NCBI RefSeq assembly: GCF_013283835.1
Contig: NZ_CP054052.1
Location: forward strand, 1,798,001-1,862,000
Reading direction: 5' to 3'
DNA length: 64,000 nucleotides
Source: Poseidonibacter lekithochrous
GTDB taxonomy: Bacteria; Campylobacterota; Campylobacteria; Campylobacterales; Arcobacteraceae
In this document: one piece after another, positions 28,944 to 37,889 of the stretch
How the letters are laid out: each line of letters opens with the position of its first letter
Position numbering within the stretch: position 1 is the stretch's first letter
Notes under the pieces: generated by a model
What the model was told of the DNA's origin: nothing
Databases searched by the model: none
The model's input: only the letters and a program-made list of their open reading frames with translations
Translations under genes and position numbers: made by a program

Positions 28944-31686
28944 GGTTTTCTTCGTGACAGATAGAATCTTTTAAATCACGTTTTCTATAAGCTACTAGTA
29001 TTGTTATAATCACTAATGATGTAAGTACGTAAGCCCATGTAGGAATTGGTACAGGATCTCCTGTAGCATATGAATGCATTCCTGATAAATAGAAGTTTAC
29101 TCCTAAATATGTCATTAAAATTGTAGAGAAAGCTAATAATGCAGATACTACTAAAGTAAATGGATTATTAAGTTTTTTAACAAATCTCATATGGATAACT
29201 AAAACATAAACAACAATTGATACGTATGCCCATGTCTCTTTTGGATCCCATCCCCAGTATCTACCCCAAGACTCGTTAGCCCAGATACCACCAAGGAAGT
29301 TACCAATTGTAATTGCGGCAACACCAATAATAAGAGCAATTTCAGTAATTGCTGCAATATTTTTGATTGTTTCATCTAAATGTGGTCTAGATGGACTTCT
29401 AAAGATAAATAAGATTAATGCTAAGTAAGAAATTACAGCAGCTAATCCAAAGAATCCATAAGATGCAGTTAAAATTGATACGTGAATTGTTAACCAGTAA
29501 GATTTAAGTACTGGAACTAAGTTCGTAATTTGTGGATCAATACCTGCTAAGTGTGCAGTAAACATGAAAATACCACCAACAATAATAGCGGCACTTAGTG
29601 CAAGTAATGATTTTCTAAAGAACATAACCCCTGCAAACACAGCAGACCATGAAATATATAACATTGATTCATAAGTATTAGACCAAGGAGCATGTCCGGC
29701 TACCACCCATCTGAATCCCATACCAAAGGTATGTACTGCAAACAGCAATGATAAAATTATAAAGAAGAACACAGTAGTTTTTCTTGGTTGGATCTTTGGA
29801 TTAAATACTACAATAAATGCAGCAATTAACATAATAAGACCAAAGATAATATATGCAACAGTTAATTTAATAAAGATATCTAATTCATTAAAATAGATTT
29901 CATTATTTACTTCTGTTTTACTTAAGATTACATCAGCTCCAACTTTTTCTTGGTATAAAGCAATCATATCTACAAATTTATTAGCTTCTTGCCAATCCAT
30001 TTGGATTACAGCGTTAATAAAACCTCTAGTCATTGCTTCAACAGCTGGTTGACTTTTCCCTGTAAAAGTTTTCATCGCGTCTAAAGGTGTATGCCATGTA
30101 TTAGCAGTATCTCTAGGTTTTGGGAAGATATTAAATAAGTTACCATTAAATGTTGCATAAACAATATTTAATTTTTCATCTAATTTTATAATATCTTTTT
30201 CGTATGTTCCTCTATCTGTTGGTTTAGACATAGAAGCTTTTTCAGCCTCTTTGCTTAGTACATACGTACCATCAACAAATACTTCAGAGAATGCAATTAA
30301 TTTTCTCTCTTTTTCAATTCCTAAAAAGTTTTTTAGTTTTGGAGTTTTAATTTTAATGATTTTTAAATCTCTCCAAATTTCTGGTCTAGATAATAAACCT
30401 AAAACAATTTGATCTGAGTTCATTCCAAATAAAGATTTTTTACCACTTAACTTCATGATAATTTCTCTATTTAAAGTAGAAACTGGTTTCATTCTTCCTG
30501 ATTGACTTTGTGTTACTAATCTAGAGAATTTCTCAGCAGTTTCTAATGAACCACTTTTGAATTTATTTAAATATTCAACAGTTTGTTGTGCTTTTGTTTG
30601 CTCGTTTACTTGTTCATTTGCTTCTAATGAAGTTGAACCAAAAGCGATAAAACATGCTACAGCAATTGATGCTAGGTTTCTTGAACTTACATATTTAGTT
30701 AATTTCCAGAATCTAGATTTTTTATCGAAGAAATTCAGGAATAAACCTAAAGTTAATAAGAAATATCCTAAGTATGTTGGCCATTTTCCTGGGTCATTAT
30801 TAACAGATAATACAGTTCCTGTTTCATCTGGGAAATATGAACTTTGGAAAAATAAGAAGTTTCCTTCATGTAATGTTTTGTTCATGAAAATTCTATAATC
30901 ATAAGATTTACCATTCTCTTTAGTAACTGTAACTTCAGATGCATAAGATGATGGTGACATACTTCCTGGGTATCTATCTAGTTGGAAGTCGTTTAAAGTA
31001 ATTCTAAATGGTAAAGTTAAAACTTTTGAACCATATTCTAAAGCAACAATAGTATCTCCAAAAGATAAATCTCTTCTAATACTTTTTTGTCCTCTTTTAC
31101 CTGGTAATTTAATCTCTTTAGTCTCACCATTGTGTGAAACATCCAAAGTTAACATTCCCATAGAGGCATTTCCATTTTTAGCTAACATATAATTTTTATA
31201 TTTTAAGTTAACTTCTTTTTCACCAAAAAGTACTTTGTTCTCAAAGTCATTTACTGTTGTAAAAACTGTAGTAAATTCTTTTTGATACTCTTTGTAGTAT
31301 GTTTTGCCCTTGTCTTTAATAGTAATTTGTAAGTATGGCTCAAGAGAAATCATTCTATTTTCAGTTGTACCTTCTTTGATTTGCATGATACCTTCGTATC
31401 CTACATATCTAGTAACACCTGCACCTATTAAAATTACAACAAATGAGATGTGAAATATAAATCTAGGTTTGTTTTTCCACATTTTATATTTAAATATTAT
31501 ACCTGTCATATTAATGGTAGTTAACACTAATATTACTTCGTACCAAATTGTGTTATATACTAAAACTCTAGCCGAGGAAGTACCAAAATCATTTTCAATA
31601 AATGTGGCATAACCAGCTCCGATTGCTAAAATAGCAAGTAAGATTAATGTAGTCTTAAAAGAAAATAAGACACTTGTAGTTTTCAA
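28927..31686 (-). CDS. ccsBA: Fused cytochrome c synthase CcsBA
   Basis: 919 residues. Fused system II heme exporter and ligase that attaches heme to CXXCH motifs outside the membrane, as usual in Campylobacterota. The N-terminal CcsB/ResB part has four membrane segments and a large periplasmic loop; the CcsA part carries the tryptophan-rich heme motif WGRYWGWDPKETWAY and conserved histidines (MGFRWVVAGHAPW, VLVIHMRF). The start is TTG at 31686, with AAAAGGA 6 bases upstream; a TTG 18 bases further 5' is in frame but lies before that site. Its closeness to a 12-heme cytochrome suggests a dedicated or main maturation factor. A hairpin covers the stop. Confidence 0.93.
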   Translation of the reverse strand: MKTTSVLFSFKTTLILLAILAIGAGYATFIENDFGTSSARVLVYNTIWYEVILVLTTINMTGIIFKYKMWKNKPRFIFHISFVVILIGAGVTRYVGYEGIMQIKEGTTENRMISLEPYLQITIKDKGKTYYKEYQKEFTTVFTTVNDFENKVLFGEKEVNLKYKNYMLAKNGNASMGMLTLDVSHNGETKEIKLPGKRGQKSIRRDLSFGDTIVALEYGSKVLTLPFRITLNDFQLDRYPGSMSPSSYASEVTVTKENGKSYDYRIFMNKTLHEGNFLFFQSSYFPDETGTVLSVNNDPGKWPTYLGYFLLTLGLFLNFFDKKSRFWKLTKYVSSRNLASIAVACFIAFGSTSLEANEQVNEQTKAQQTVEYLNKFKSGSLETAEKFSRLVTQSQSGRMKPVSTLNREIIMKLSGKKSLFGMNSDQIVLGLLSRPEIWRDLKIIKIKTPKLKNFLGIEKERKLIAFSEVFVDGTYVLSKEAEKASMSKPTDRGTYEKDIIKLDEKLNIVYATFNGNLFNIFPKPRDTANTWHTPLDAMKTFTGKSQPAVEAMTRGFINAVIQMDWQEANKFVDMIALYQEKVGADVILSKTEVNNEIYFNELDIFIKLTVAYIIFGLIMLIAAFIVVFNPKIQPRKTTVFFFIILSLLFAVHTFGMGFRWVVAGHAPWSNTYESMLYISWSAVFAGVMFFRKSLLALSAAIIVGGIFMFTAHLAGIDPQITNLVPVLKSYWLTIHVSILTASYGFFGLAAVISYLALILFIFRSPSRPHLDETIKNIAAITEIALIIGVAAITIGNFLGGIWANESWGRYWGWDPKETWAYVSIVVYVLVIHMRFVKKLNNPFTLVVSALLAFSTILMTYLGVNFYLSGMHSYATGDPVPIPTWAYVLTSLVIITILVAYRKRDLKDSICHEENQKPKK

Positions 31687-31731
31687 AAAAAATCCTTTTC
31701 TCAAAATTGAACGTAATTATATTCATAAGTG

Positions 31732-31748
31732 GTTAACTTATCGTTAAC
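31732..31748. promoter_or_regulatory. Inverted repeat upstream of ccsBA
   Basis: GTTAAC-TTATC-GTTAAC, two self-complementary 6-mers with a 5-base spacer, about 46 bases before the ccsBA start. It resembles the CRP/FNR-family site TTAAC-N4-GTTAA known for NssR in Campylobacter, but with one extra spacer base, so identity is uncertain. Confidence 0.35.
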
Positions 31749-31869
31749 GAGCAATTATTTTTCATATTATAATAAATGATTGTGCTTTATAAGTGCTAGT
31801 TATGTGCAGTTATATTCCGAAGTATAACAAAATATAGTTTTTAATTCCATTGATTTAAGATAAGATTTT

Positions 31870-32808
31870 ATGTATTCAACCTATAATTACGTCATGGATT
31901 TAGAAACATTACAAAAAAAGAAAAACGATTGTCGAGAATGGAAAAATGTACAACCTTGGTATGAGCAAATAAATAAGGCTCGTGAAATATCAAAAGGTGA
32001 ACTTTCATTGGATTTTGGGGACTGGTTTACAGTTGGAAAAAGAGAAGACATCTCTCAAGAAGAGTATGACTTAATTGAAGAAACTGCAAAAGCCTTAATA
32101 CCATGGAGAAAAGGACCATTTAATTTATTTGGTTTAGAAATTGATTCTGAGTGGCAAAGTAATATAAAATATAATTTAATTAGACCGCATTTTAATCTAA
32201 AAGATAAACTTGTTGCAGACATTGGATGTAATAATGGATATTACATGTTTAGAATGCTTGAAGATGAACCTAAAAAAATGGTAGGCTTTGATCCTTCTGC
32301 TTTAACATTACATCAATTTGAATTTGTTAATCACTTTGTAAAAGCTGATATTGAATATGAAATGTTAGGTGTTGAGCACTTAGAATTCTATGATCATAAA
32401 TTTGATTTCATTTTTATGTTAGGGGTTTTATATCATAGACCAGATCCAGTTGGAACTTTAAAAGCACTTGCAAAAGGTTTAAATTCAAAAGGTGAAATTT
32501 TAATTGATACTTTTATGATTGATGGGGATGAAGAATTATGTCTTACACCAAATAAAAGATATTCAAAAATACCTAATATTTATTTTATTCCTACAATTCC
32601 AGCCTTAGAAAACTGGCTAAGTAGAGCAGGGTTTGAAGATATTGAAGTTATTGCAACAACTGTAACAACTAATGAAGAACAAAGAAAAACAAAATGGTCT
32701 TTTGATCAGAGTTTAGAGGATTTCTTAGATCCTGAAGATAGTAGTAAAACTATTGAAGGTTATCCAGCTCCAAAAAGAGTTTATATGAAAGCTAGGAAAA
32801 AACAATAG
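31870..32808 (+). CDS. cmoB: tRNA U34 carboxymethyltransferase CmoB
   Basis: 312 residues. Transfers the carboxymethyl group of carboxy-SAM to 5-hydroxyuridine at tRNA position 34, making cmo5U. Recognised by WRKGPFNLFGLEIDSEW, the SAM-binding motif ADIGCNNGYYMF, GFDPSALTLHQFE, and MLGVLYHRPDPVGTLK. Length is normal. ATG 31870 has no clear ribosome-binding site; an in-frame ATG at 31894 is possible, but the family usually includes the residues before it. Convergent with the GGDEF gene, with shared terminator. Confidence 0.93.
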   Translation: MYSTYNYVMDLETLQKKKNDCREWKNVQPWYEQINKAREISKGELSLDFGDWFTVGKREDISQEEYDLIEETAKALIPWRKGPFNLFGLEIDSEWQSNIKYNLIRPHFNLKDKLVADIGCNNGYYMFRMLEDEPKKMVGFDPSALTLHQFEFVNHFVKADIEYEMLGVEHLEFYDHKFDFIFMLGVLYHRPDPVGTLKALAKGLNSKGEILIDTFMIDGDEELCLTPNKRYSKIPNIYFIPTIPALENWLSRAGFEDIEVIATTVTTNEEQRKTKWSFDQSLEDFLDPEDSSKTIEGYPAPKRVYMKARKKQ

Positions 32809-32828
32809 AATTAAAATAATTCTATTGT
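32802..32828. terminator. Bidirectional terminator between cmoB and GGDEF gene
   Basis: ACAATAGAATTA, loop AAA, TAATTCTATTGT: a perfect 12-bp stem that contains both stop codons. Confidence 0.65.
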
Positions 32829-33785
32829 ATCTTCATCTTTAAGTTCACTGTGTTTAAATAAGATACTTCTACCTTTATTTTTTGCTTCATAAAGAGCAAT
32901 ATCAGCATTTTTTATTGCATCTGTAATTGTATCATCTGAATTTGCTTTAAATATTTCAAAACCAATACATACAGTCTTTTTAAGAGTTTGTTTAGTCTCT
33001 TCATTAACTAATATCTTAATTTTTGCAAAATCATTAATTATTTTTTCTGCTACATCTGTTGCATTATATTCACTTGAATTACTGATAATTGATACTAAAA
33101 ACTCATCAGCATTTAATCTAGCAACCATATCAAATTCATTAATGTTACTATGAATAACTTTTGCAAGTTCAATTAATAGTTTATCAGATACATCATAATC
33201 AAATTCATCAATTACAGCTTTGAAATGATCAATTCCAATCATTAAAAAATAAATTTCATTTTGTTTATTATTAGAAATAGTTAAATGTTTTGTTAAATTA
33301 TCAATTAAATAGTTTCTATTATAAACTTTTGTTACAGAATCTAAAGAAGATGATTCTATAAAATTCTTTTTTAGAATACCACTTTGAATAATTGGTGATA
33401 TTTGAAAAAAAGCAGCTTCAATAGTTTCATATTTAGCTTGAAGTACTTGATAGTGTACATTAGATGTGGCACAAAAAGATACTGTAGCATTAATATTTGT
33501 ATGTGTATTGATAATAAAGAAATATGATTTATCATCATCTAAATAGAATTCTTCACCTTCTACATATATTTCTTCTCTTGAATTTGTATTAATATCAAAT
33601 AATGCAAAAGTCAAATTATCTATATTAAACTCTTTATGTAACCAAGAGTAAATATCTTCACCCATTTGTTTTATATTTGTCGAGAACTGTAACTGTTCAT
33701 ATAATGAAAAGATACTCTCTAATGATTTGTAATCATCTTCACTATGGGCAGCTTTTTTAATAAGTTCTAATATTTTATGTTTCAT
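32811..33785 (-). CDS. GGDEF-domain protein with degenerate signature (NADEF)
   Basis: 324 residues. An N-terminal GAF-like region (about 20-150; FNIDNLTFALFDINT) is followed by a GGDEF domain (about 165-315; SVTKVYNRNYLIDNL, then ARLNADEFLVSI, ADIALYEAKNKGR). The active signature GGDEF is NADEF here, losing the second glycine needed for GTP binding, so diguanylate cyclase activity is doubtful. It may bind substrate or partner instead. The gene follows its paralogue by 9 bases in one operon. Confidence 0.82.
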   Translation of the reverse strand: MKHKILELIKKAAHSEDDYKSLESIFSLYEQLQFSTNIKQMGEDIYSWLHKEFNIDNLTFALFDINTNSREEIYVEGEEFYLDDDKSYFFIINTHTNINATVSFCATSNVHYQVLQAKYETIEAAFFQISPIIQSGILKKNFIESSSLDSVTKVYNRNYLIDNLTKHLTISNNKQNEIYFLMIGIDHFKAVIDEFDYDVSDKLLIELAKVIHSNINEFDMVARLNADEFLVSIISNSSEYNATDVAEKIINDFAKIKILVNEETKQTLKKTVCIGFEIFKANSDDTITDAIKNADIALYEAKNKGRSILFKHSELKDEDTIELF

Positions 33786-33794
33786 AATTTTTGC

Positions 33795-34697
33795 CTAAAA
33801 AAAATCTATACTATTTGCATCTTCTTCAATATATTTGAAGCTTTTGCTTCTTCCCAAATTTTTTGCTTCATATAAAGCAATATCTGTTTTTCTAATAATA
33901 TCATCTATCTCTAAAGCATCATCGGGGAATACAGTAATTCCTGCACAAATAGTCTTTTTAAGTACTTGCTCTGTTTGTTTATTTACTAACACTTTTTCTT
34001 CACTGAAATTATTAATAATTTTTTCAGATATCATTATAGCATTATCAGTATTAATAATATTCATTAAAATAACTAAAAATTCATCTCCATCAATTTTAAC
34101 AACTATATCAGAAGATCTAACTGTTGTTTTTAGAATATCAGCTAAGGCTTTAAGTACTTTATCTCCTACATTGTAGTCAAATTCATCAATTACTGCTTTA
34201 AATTGATCAATACCAATTTTAAGGAATGCAACTTTTTTTGACTCACGATTTGAAATATTTAGAATATTTCCAGCGTAGTTATCAAGATAATGTCTATTAT
34301 AAAGTCCTGTTACATTGTCAATTAATGTTAAATCATTTAATGTCTCATTTAAAAGTCTAATAAAAATAGTTTGTGAGAAAACTTGTAAAGCCAAGTCTAA
34401 TACACATCTGTTTTCTATTAAATAACTCTCATCTTCATATGAACAAATAACTTTTATTTTAGTATTTTCATTTTGAATTAACTCAAAAATATTGTGCTCT
34501 TCTACATCAATATTTTTTACAGAAGCAAAAATAACCTCTTCTGATCTTTCGTCTACTCTTATAACTGAGATAATTATATCTGTGATCTTAAACTCAAGTT
34601 TAAGGTACTCTAAAATTGTATTACATGTATCTTCTATCGTTTTAGTATTCTTTAAATTTAAATTTTGTTTCGCAATAATTTCACAAACTTCGCTCAT
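33795..34697 (-). CDS. GGDEF-domain protein, probable diguanylate cyclase (DGDEF)
   Basis: 300 residues, paralogue of the downstream gene. GAF-like N-terminal half (about 25-130), then a GGDEF domain with NVTGLYNRHYLDNYAG, VKIDGDEFLVIL and TDIALYEAKNLGR. The signature is DGDEF; the second glycine and the acidic pair are kept, so it may still make c-di-GMP from GTP. No inhibitory RxxD site is evident just before the signature. Together with the paralogue it suggests a pair of an active and an inactive enzyme. Confidence 0.82.
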   Translation of the reverse strand: MSEVCEIIAKQNLNLKNTKTIEDTCNTILEYLKLEFKITDIIISVIRVDERSEEVIFASVKNIDVEEHNIFELIQNENTKIKVICSYEDESYLIENRCVLDLALQVFSQTIFIRLLNETLNDLTLIDNVTGLYNRHYLDNYAGNILNISNRESKKVAFLKIGIDQFKAVIDEFDYNVGDKVLKALADILKTTVRSSDIVVKIDGDEFLVILMNIINTDNAIMISEKIINNFSEEKVLVNKQTEQVLKKTICAGITVFPDDALEIDDIIRKTDIALYEAKNLGRSKSFKYIEEDANSIDFF

Positions 34698-34709
34698 ATA
34701 AGTAACCCT

Positions 34710-35306
34710 TTAAATATAACTTTCCCATTGTTTTAGTGATGGTAGCTCACTTTTAAGTGTTGTTTTTTCTCCATGTCCTGGATAGACATGAAAGTTAGTC
34801 TCTTCCCATTGAAGTATTTTACTTAAACTTCGTTTCATTAGCGTAGCATCTGAGTTAGGAAAATCAAATCTTCCAATAGTTCCTTTAAAAATAAAGTCAC
34901 CTGAGAACAAATGTTCATTGATTTGAATTACAGAACATCCAGGAGTATGACCAGGGAAATGATGAAATTTTATTTGTATGTTTTCTATTTCAATCGCTTC
35001 ATCTGGTTCAATTAAAACGTCAGCACATGATGCTGGCATTCCCATTCCATAAGGATCTTTTTCTAACATAAAATTATCATCTTTTGGAGTATAAATTTTT
35101 AAATTATATTCATCTTGAACTTCTTTATTAGACCATACATGATCAAAATGACCATGTGTATTAAGTATCGCAACAGGATTTGTTACATTTTGTTTTATCC
35201 ATCTTAATGCACCTACACCAGGATCGATAATAAAATCTTTATTTTCAATTGTAACTATATAACAATTTGTTTGATAATCGCCCATTGGCTGAACTTTTAT
35301 ATCCAT
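34710..35306 (-). CDS. Metallo-beta-lactamase-fold hydrolase (glyoxalase II type)
   Basis: 198 residues. Zinc-binding motif NTHGHFDHVW, further ligands in HHFPGHTPGC, LFSGDFIF and VYPGHGEKT complete the glyoxalase-II-like metal site. Proteins of this short cytoplasmic type hydrolyse thioesters such as S-lactoylglutathione or act as persulfide-related hydrolases; the substrate is open. It lies 12 bases upstream of the GGDEF pair on the same strand and may share its transcript. Confidence 0.85.
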   Translation of the reverse strand: MDIKVQPMGDYQTNCYIVTIENKDFIIDPGVGALRWIKQNVTNPVAILNTHGHFDHVWSNKEVQDEYNLKIYTPKDDNFMLEKDPYGMGMPASCADVLIEPDEAIEIENIQIKFHHFPGHTPGCSVIQINEHLFSGDFIFKGTIGRFDFPNSDATLMKRSLSKILQWEETNFHVYPGHGEKTTLKSELPSLKQWESYI

Positions 35307-35358
35307 TTTAAAGCCTTTTCGCTAAAATTCAAATATTATATCAGAACAGAGGTTATGA

Positions 35359-36177
35359 ATGGATTATTTTTTTATGCTTGAAGAAGTACTATTAACAAAA
35401 AGACCAGAGGAAAAGATCGAGAAATTCAATATTTTCTACGAAAAATTTTTAAATAATGAATTACAATTTAATAACGAACATATTGCTTGTGAGTTAATTG
35501 AACCATCTTATGAAAGTTATTTAGATATTGTAAAACCAACTGCTTTACCTAAAATCAAAAATTTTAATACAGATGAAGGTAAAAAGTACTTATTACATAC
35601 AATTTTACATATTGAATACTCAGCAATTGATTTAGCTTTAGATGCAGCACTTAGATTTAAAAATAAACCAGATCAGTATTATAAAGATTGGTTAGAAGTT
35701 GCAGACGATGAAATTAGGCACTTTTTAATGTTAGAAGAGTTATTAGGTGAATTAGGTGGGAAATATGGAGATTTCCAAGTACATAAGAATTTATTTGAAG
35801 CAATGCAAGAAACTCCAGAGTTTTTAAGAAGAATGGCAGCAGTTCCTAGATATTTAGAAGCAAATGGTTTAGATCAAAATCCAAAAATCATGGAAAAACT
35901 AAAATCTAATAATGATCCATTTAATAGAAAAATTTTAAAAGCTTTAGAAATAATCTTAGAAGAAGAGGTTGATCACGTTACAAAGGGTGATGTTTGGTAC
36001 AAATATGCTTGTGATTTAGAGAATCTTCCTTATGATAGTACTTACCTAGAAATTATTGAAGATGTATTTCCTGGTTCAACAAAAAGAAAAATGGACTTAA
36101 ATTTCGAAGCTCGAAAAAAAGCCGGTTTCTCTTGTGATGTTTTAAAAGTACTATCTAAAAAAAGTGATTGTGTTTAA
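35359..36177 (+). CDS. DUF455 ferritin-like protein
   Basis: 272 residues. DUF455 has a ferritin-like four-helix core. Metal-ligand style motifs are seen in LLHTILHIEYSAIDLALDA, DDEIRHFLMLEELL and EEEVDHVTKGDVW. The function of the family is unknown; relatives are di-iron hydroxylases. AGAGG lies about 8 bases before the ATG. It is divergent from the MBL hydrolase gene with a short shared promoter region. Confidence 0.9.
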   Translation: MDYFFMLEEVLLTKRPEEKIEKFNIFYEKFLNNELQFNNEHIACELIEPSYESYLDIVKPTALPKIKNFNTDEGKKYLLHTILHIEYSAIDLALDAALRFKNKPDQYYKDWLEVADDEIRHFLMLEELLGELGGKYGDFQVHKNLFEAMQETPEFLRRMAAVPRYLEANGLDQNPKIMEKLKSNNDPFNRKILKALEIILEEEVDHVTKGDVWYKYACDLENLPYDSTYLEIIEDVFPGSTKRKMDLNFEARKKAGFSCDVLKVLSKKSDCV

Positions 36178-36202
36178 AAATATTTAATCTATCCTAACAA
36201 CG

Positions 36203-36225
36203 GAAGCCCTCTCTTTGATGGCTTC
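36203..36225 (+). terminator. Hairpin behind the DUF455 gene
   Basis: GAAGCC and GGCTTC with an 11-base loop, 26 bases after the stop. GC-richer than its surroundings but without a clear T-run, so a moderate terminator candidate. Confidence 0.4.
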
Positions 36226-36320
36226 TAAAAATCTACAAACAACTTTACTCCCATAAACTTTATTGTTTACAATTCTCTATAATTAACACTCAAATTCTTC
36301 CAATCTATACAAGCACACTA

Positions 36321-36396
36321 ACTTGTCTATACAAGATGTAATCGCTGTGTAATCTTACTCTTTTATACTTCCTTCATCAAACTTGTATAGACAAGT
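36321..36396. promoter_or_regulatory. PhnF operator pair and promoter of the phn operon
   Basis: ACTTGTCTATACAAGA at 36321-36336 and ACTTGTATAGACAAGT at 36381-36396 are near-perfect mirror copies of one palindromic site. A further half-site, TCTATACAAG, is at 36304-36313. A TATACT -10 box at 36364-36369 lies between the two full sites. The second site abuts the phnF ribosome-binding site. The TATAGAC core is that of UTRA-type GntR regulators, so PhnF probably represses its own operon here. Confidence 0.8.
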
Positions 36397-36408
36397 AAAG
36401 GAGTTTAA

Positions 36409-37131
36409 TTGAAACGTGTAGAAAAACCTATGTACGTAAAACTATATGAAGAAATATTAAAAAACATTGAAAATAAAAATTACAGTACTTCTGAAAAATT
36501 ACCTTCAGAAAATGTATTTGCTACAACTTTTGATGTAAATCGACATACAGTAAGACAAGCATTATCAATGCTTAAAGATGAAGGTTATATCTACACAAAA
36601 AAAGGAAAAGGAAATTATATTTCTAATATTAAAGTGCCTTATTCAATTTCTGATAAAAGCTCTTATACTTCAAAAATATTAGATTTAGGATATGAGCCTA
36701 AAACAAAATTTTTAGGTGCAGATATTATTGAACCTACAAATGAAATTGCACAAAACCTTGGTTTAAATAAAAATTTAAAAGTAATAGAGTTAAGACTTTT
36801 ACGTTATGCAAATGATTTACCAATATCTGTTTCATACTCATATTTTGATGCTTATATTTATAGAGAAATTATTAACAACTTAGATTGTAAACCATTCTCT
36901 TTATACAAAGTATTAGAAAAATGCTACCCAAATTTAGAAATCACAAAAGTCTCAACAGTTTTTGAATCACATACATCAACAAATGAATTAAGTGAATTAT
37001 TAATGATGCCATCAAACTCACCAATATTAGCAGCTAGTACATTATCAAAAGATCAAGATGGAAATTTTGTTGAATACGGTACCTCTTTTTTTAGAGGCGA
37101 CACATGTAAAATCAAAGTAGATTTAGTTTAA
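36409..37131 (+). CDS. phnF: GntR/UTRA-family transcriptional regulator PhnF
   Basis: 240 residues. N-terminal winged helix (about 8-75; SEKLPSENVFATTF, NRHTVRQALSMLKDEGYIYTKKGKG) and a C-terminal UTRA ligand domain (about 95-238). The start is TTG at 36409, with AAAGGAG 5 bases before it; the operator at 36381-36396 ends directly at this site, so binding would block initiation. In the PhnF group the effector is linked to phosphonate or phosphate supply. First gene of the C-P lyase operon, 11 bases before phnC. Confidence 0.9.
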   Translation: MKRVEKPMYVKLYEEILKNIENKNYSTSEKLPSENVFATTFDVNRHTVRQALSMLKDEGYIYTKKGKGNYISNIKVPYSISDKSSYTSKILDLGYEPKTKFLGADIIEPTNEIAQNLGLNKNLKVIELRLLRYANDLPISVSYSYFDAYIYREIINNLDCKPFSLYKVLEKCYPNLEITKVSTVFESHTSTNELSELLMMPSNSPILAASTLSKDQDGNFVEYGTSFFRGDTCKIKVDLV

Positions 37132-37142
37132 AAGGAAAAGTA

Positions 37143-37880
37143 ATGATAAAAATGAAGAAATTAACTTTAGGTTATAAAAAAGAGAAGATTTTAAATGACA
37201 TTGATTTAAAAGTAAAAAAAGGTGAATTCATTGGAATTATTGGAACTAGTGGAGCTGGGAAATCAACACTATTAATGTCTCTAACTGGTGGAATCAAAGT
37301 ATTTGATGGGAAATTTGAAGTTTTAGATTATGACTTAAATAACATCAAAAAGAAAAACTTAATCAAATTAAGAGAACAAATTGGTGTAATTTTCCAAGGT
37401 TACAACCTAGTAGATAGATTAAGTGTATTAGACAATGTTGTAAGTGGAATGTTAAAAGATATTCCTGTATCACGAGCAATTTTAAAATTATATAAAGACA
37501 AGGAGATAAAAAAAGCAAAAGAGTATATGGACATAGTTGATATTACAAAACATTCACTAAAAAGGTGTGATGAACTTTCGGGAGGCCAAAGACAAAGAGT
37601 AGCAATTGCTAGGGCTTTAGCCGCTGAACCAAAGATTATCTTAGCAGATGAACCAGTTTCAGCACTTGATCCAAAAAGTGCAAAAAAAGTTATGGGTATT
37701 TTGAAGAAGGTAAATGAAGTTTATGGAGTAACCGTAATCGCAAACCTTCATCACTTGGAGTACGCAAAAGAGTACTGTGACAGAATCATTGGTGTGAATA
37801 ATGGATCAGTAGTTTTTGACGACAACAGCGATCAACTAACAGATAAATTAGTTGAAAAAATTTATACAGTAAATAATTAA
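37143..37880 (+). CDS. phnC: Phosphonate ABC transporter ATP-binding protein PhnC
   Basis: 245 residues. Walker A GTSGAGKSTLL, signature LSGGQRQRVAIARAL, Walker B IILADEPVSALDP and the H-loop NLHHLEYA mark an importer ATPase. YDLNNIKKKNLIKLREQIGVIFQ is typical of PhnC. It powers uptake of phosphonates with PhnD and PhnE, encoded next. Starts 11 bases after phnF. Confidence 0.95.
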   Translation: MIKMKKLTLGYKKEKILNDIDLKVKKGEFIGIIGTSGAGKSTLLMSLTGGIKVFDGKFEVLDYDLNNIKKKNLIKLREQIGVIFQGYNLVDRLSVLDNVVSGMLKDIPVSRAILKLYKDKEIKKAKEYMDIVDITKHSLKRCDELSGGQRQRVAIARALAAEPKIILADEPVSALDPKSAKKVMGILKKVNEVYGVTVIANLHHLEYAKEYCDRIIGVNNGSVVFDDNSDQLTDKLVEKIYTVNN

Positions 37881-37889
37881 GGGATAAAA

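Noticed and set aside
31732-31748. True NssR box
   Set aside because: Spacer is 5 instead of 4 bases, so it is listed only as an inverted repeat of unknown use.
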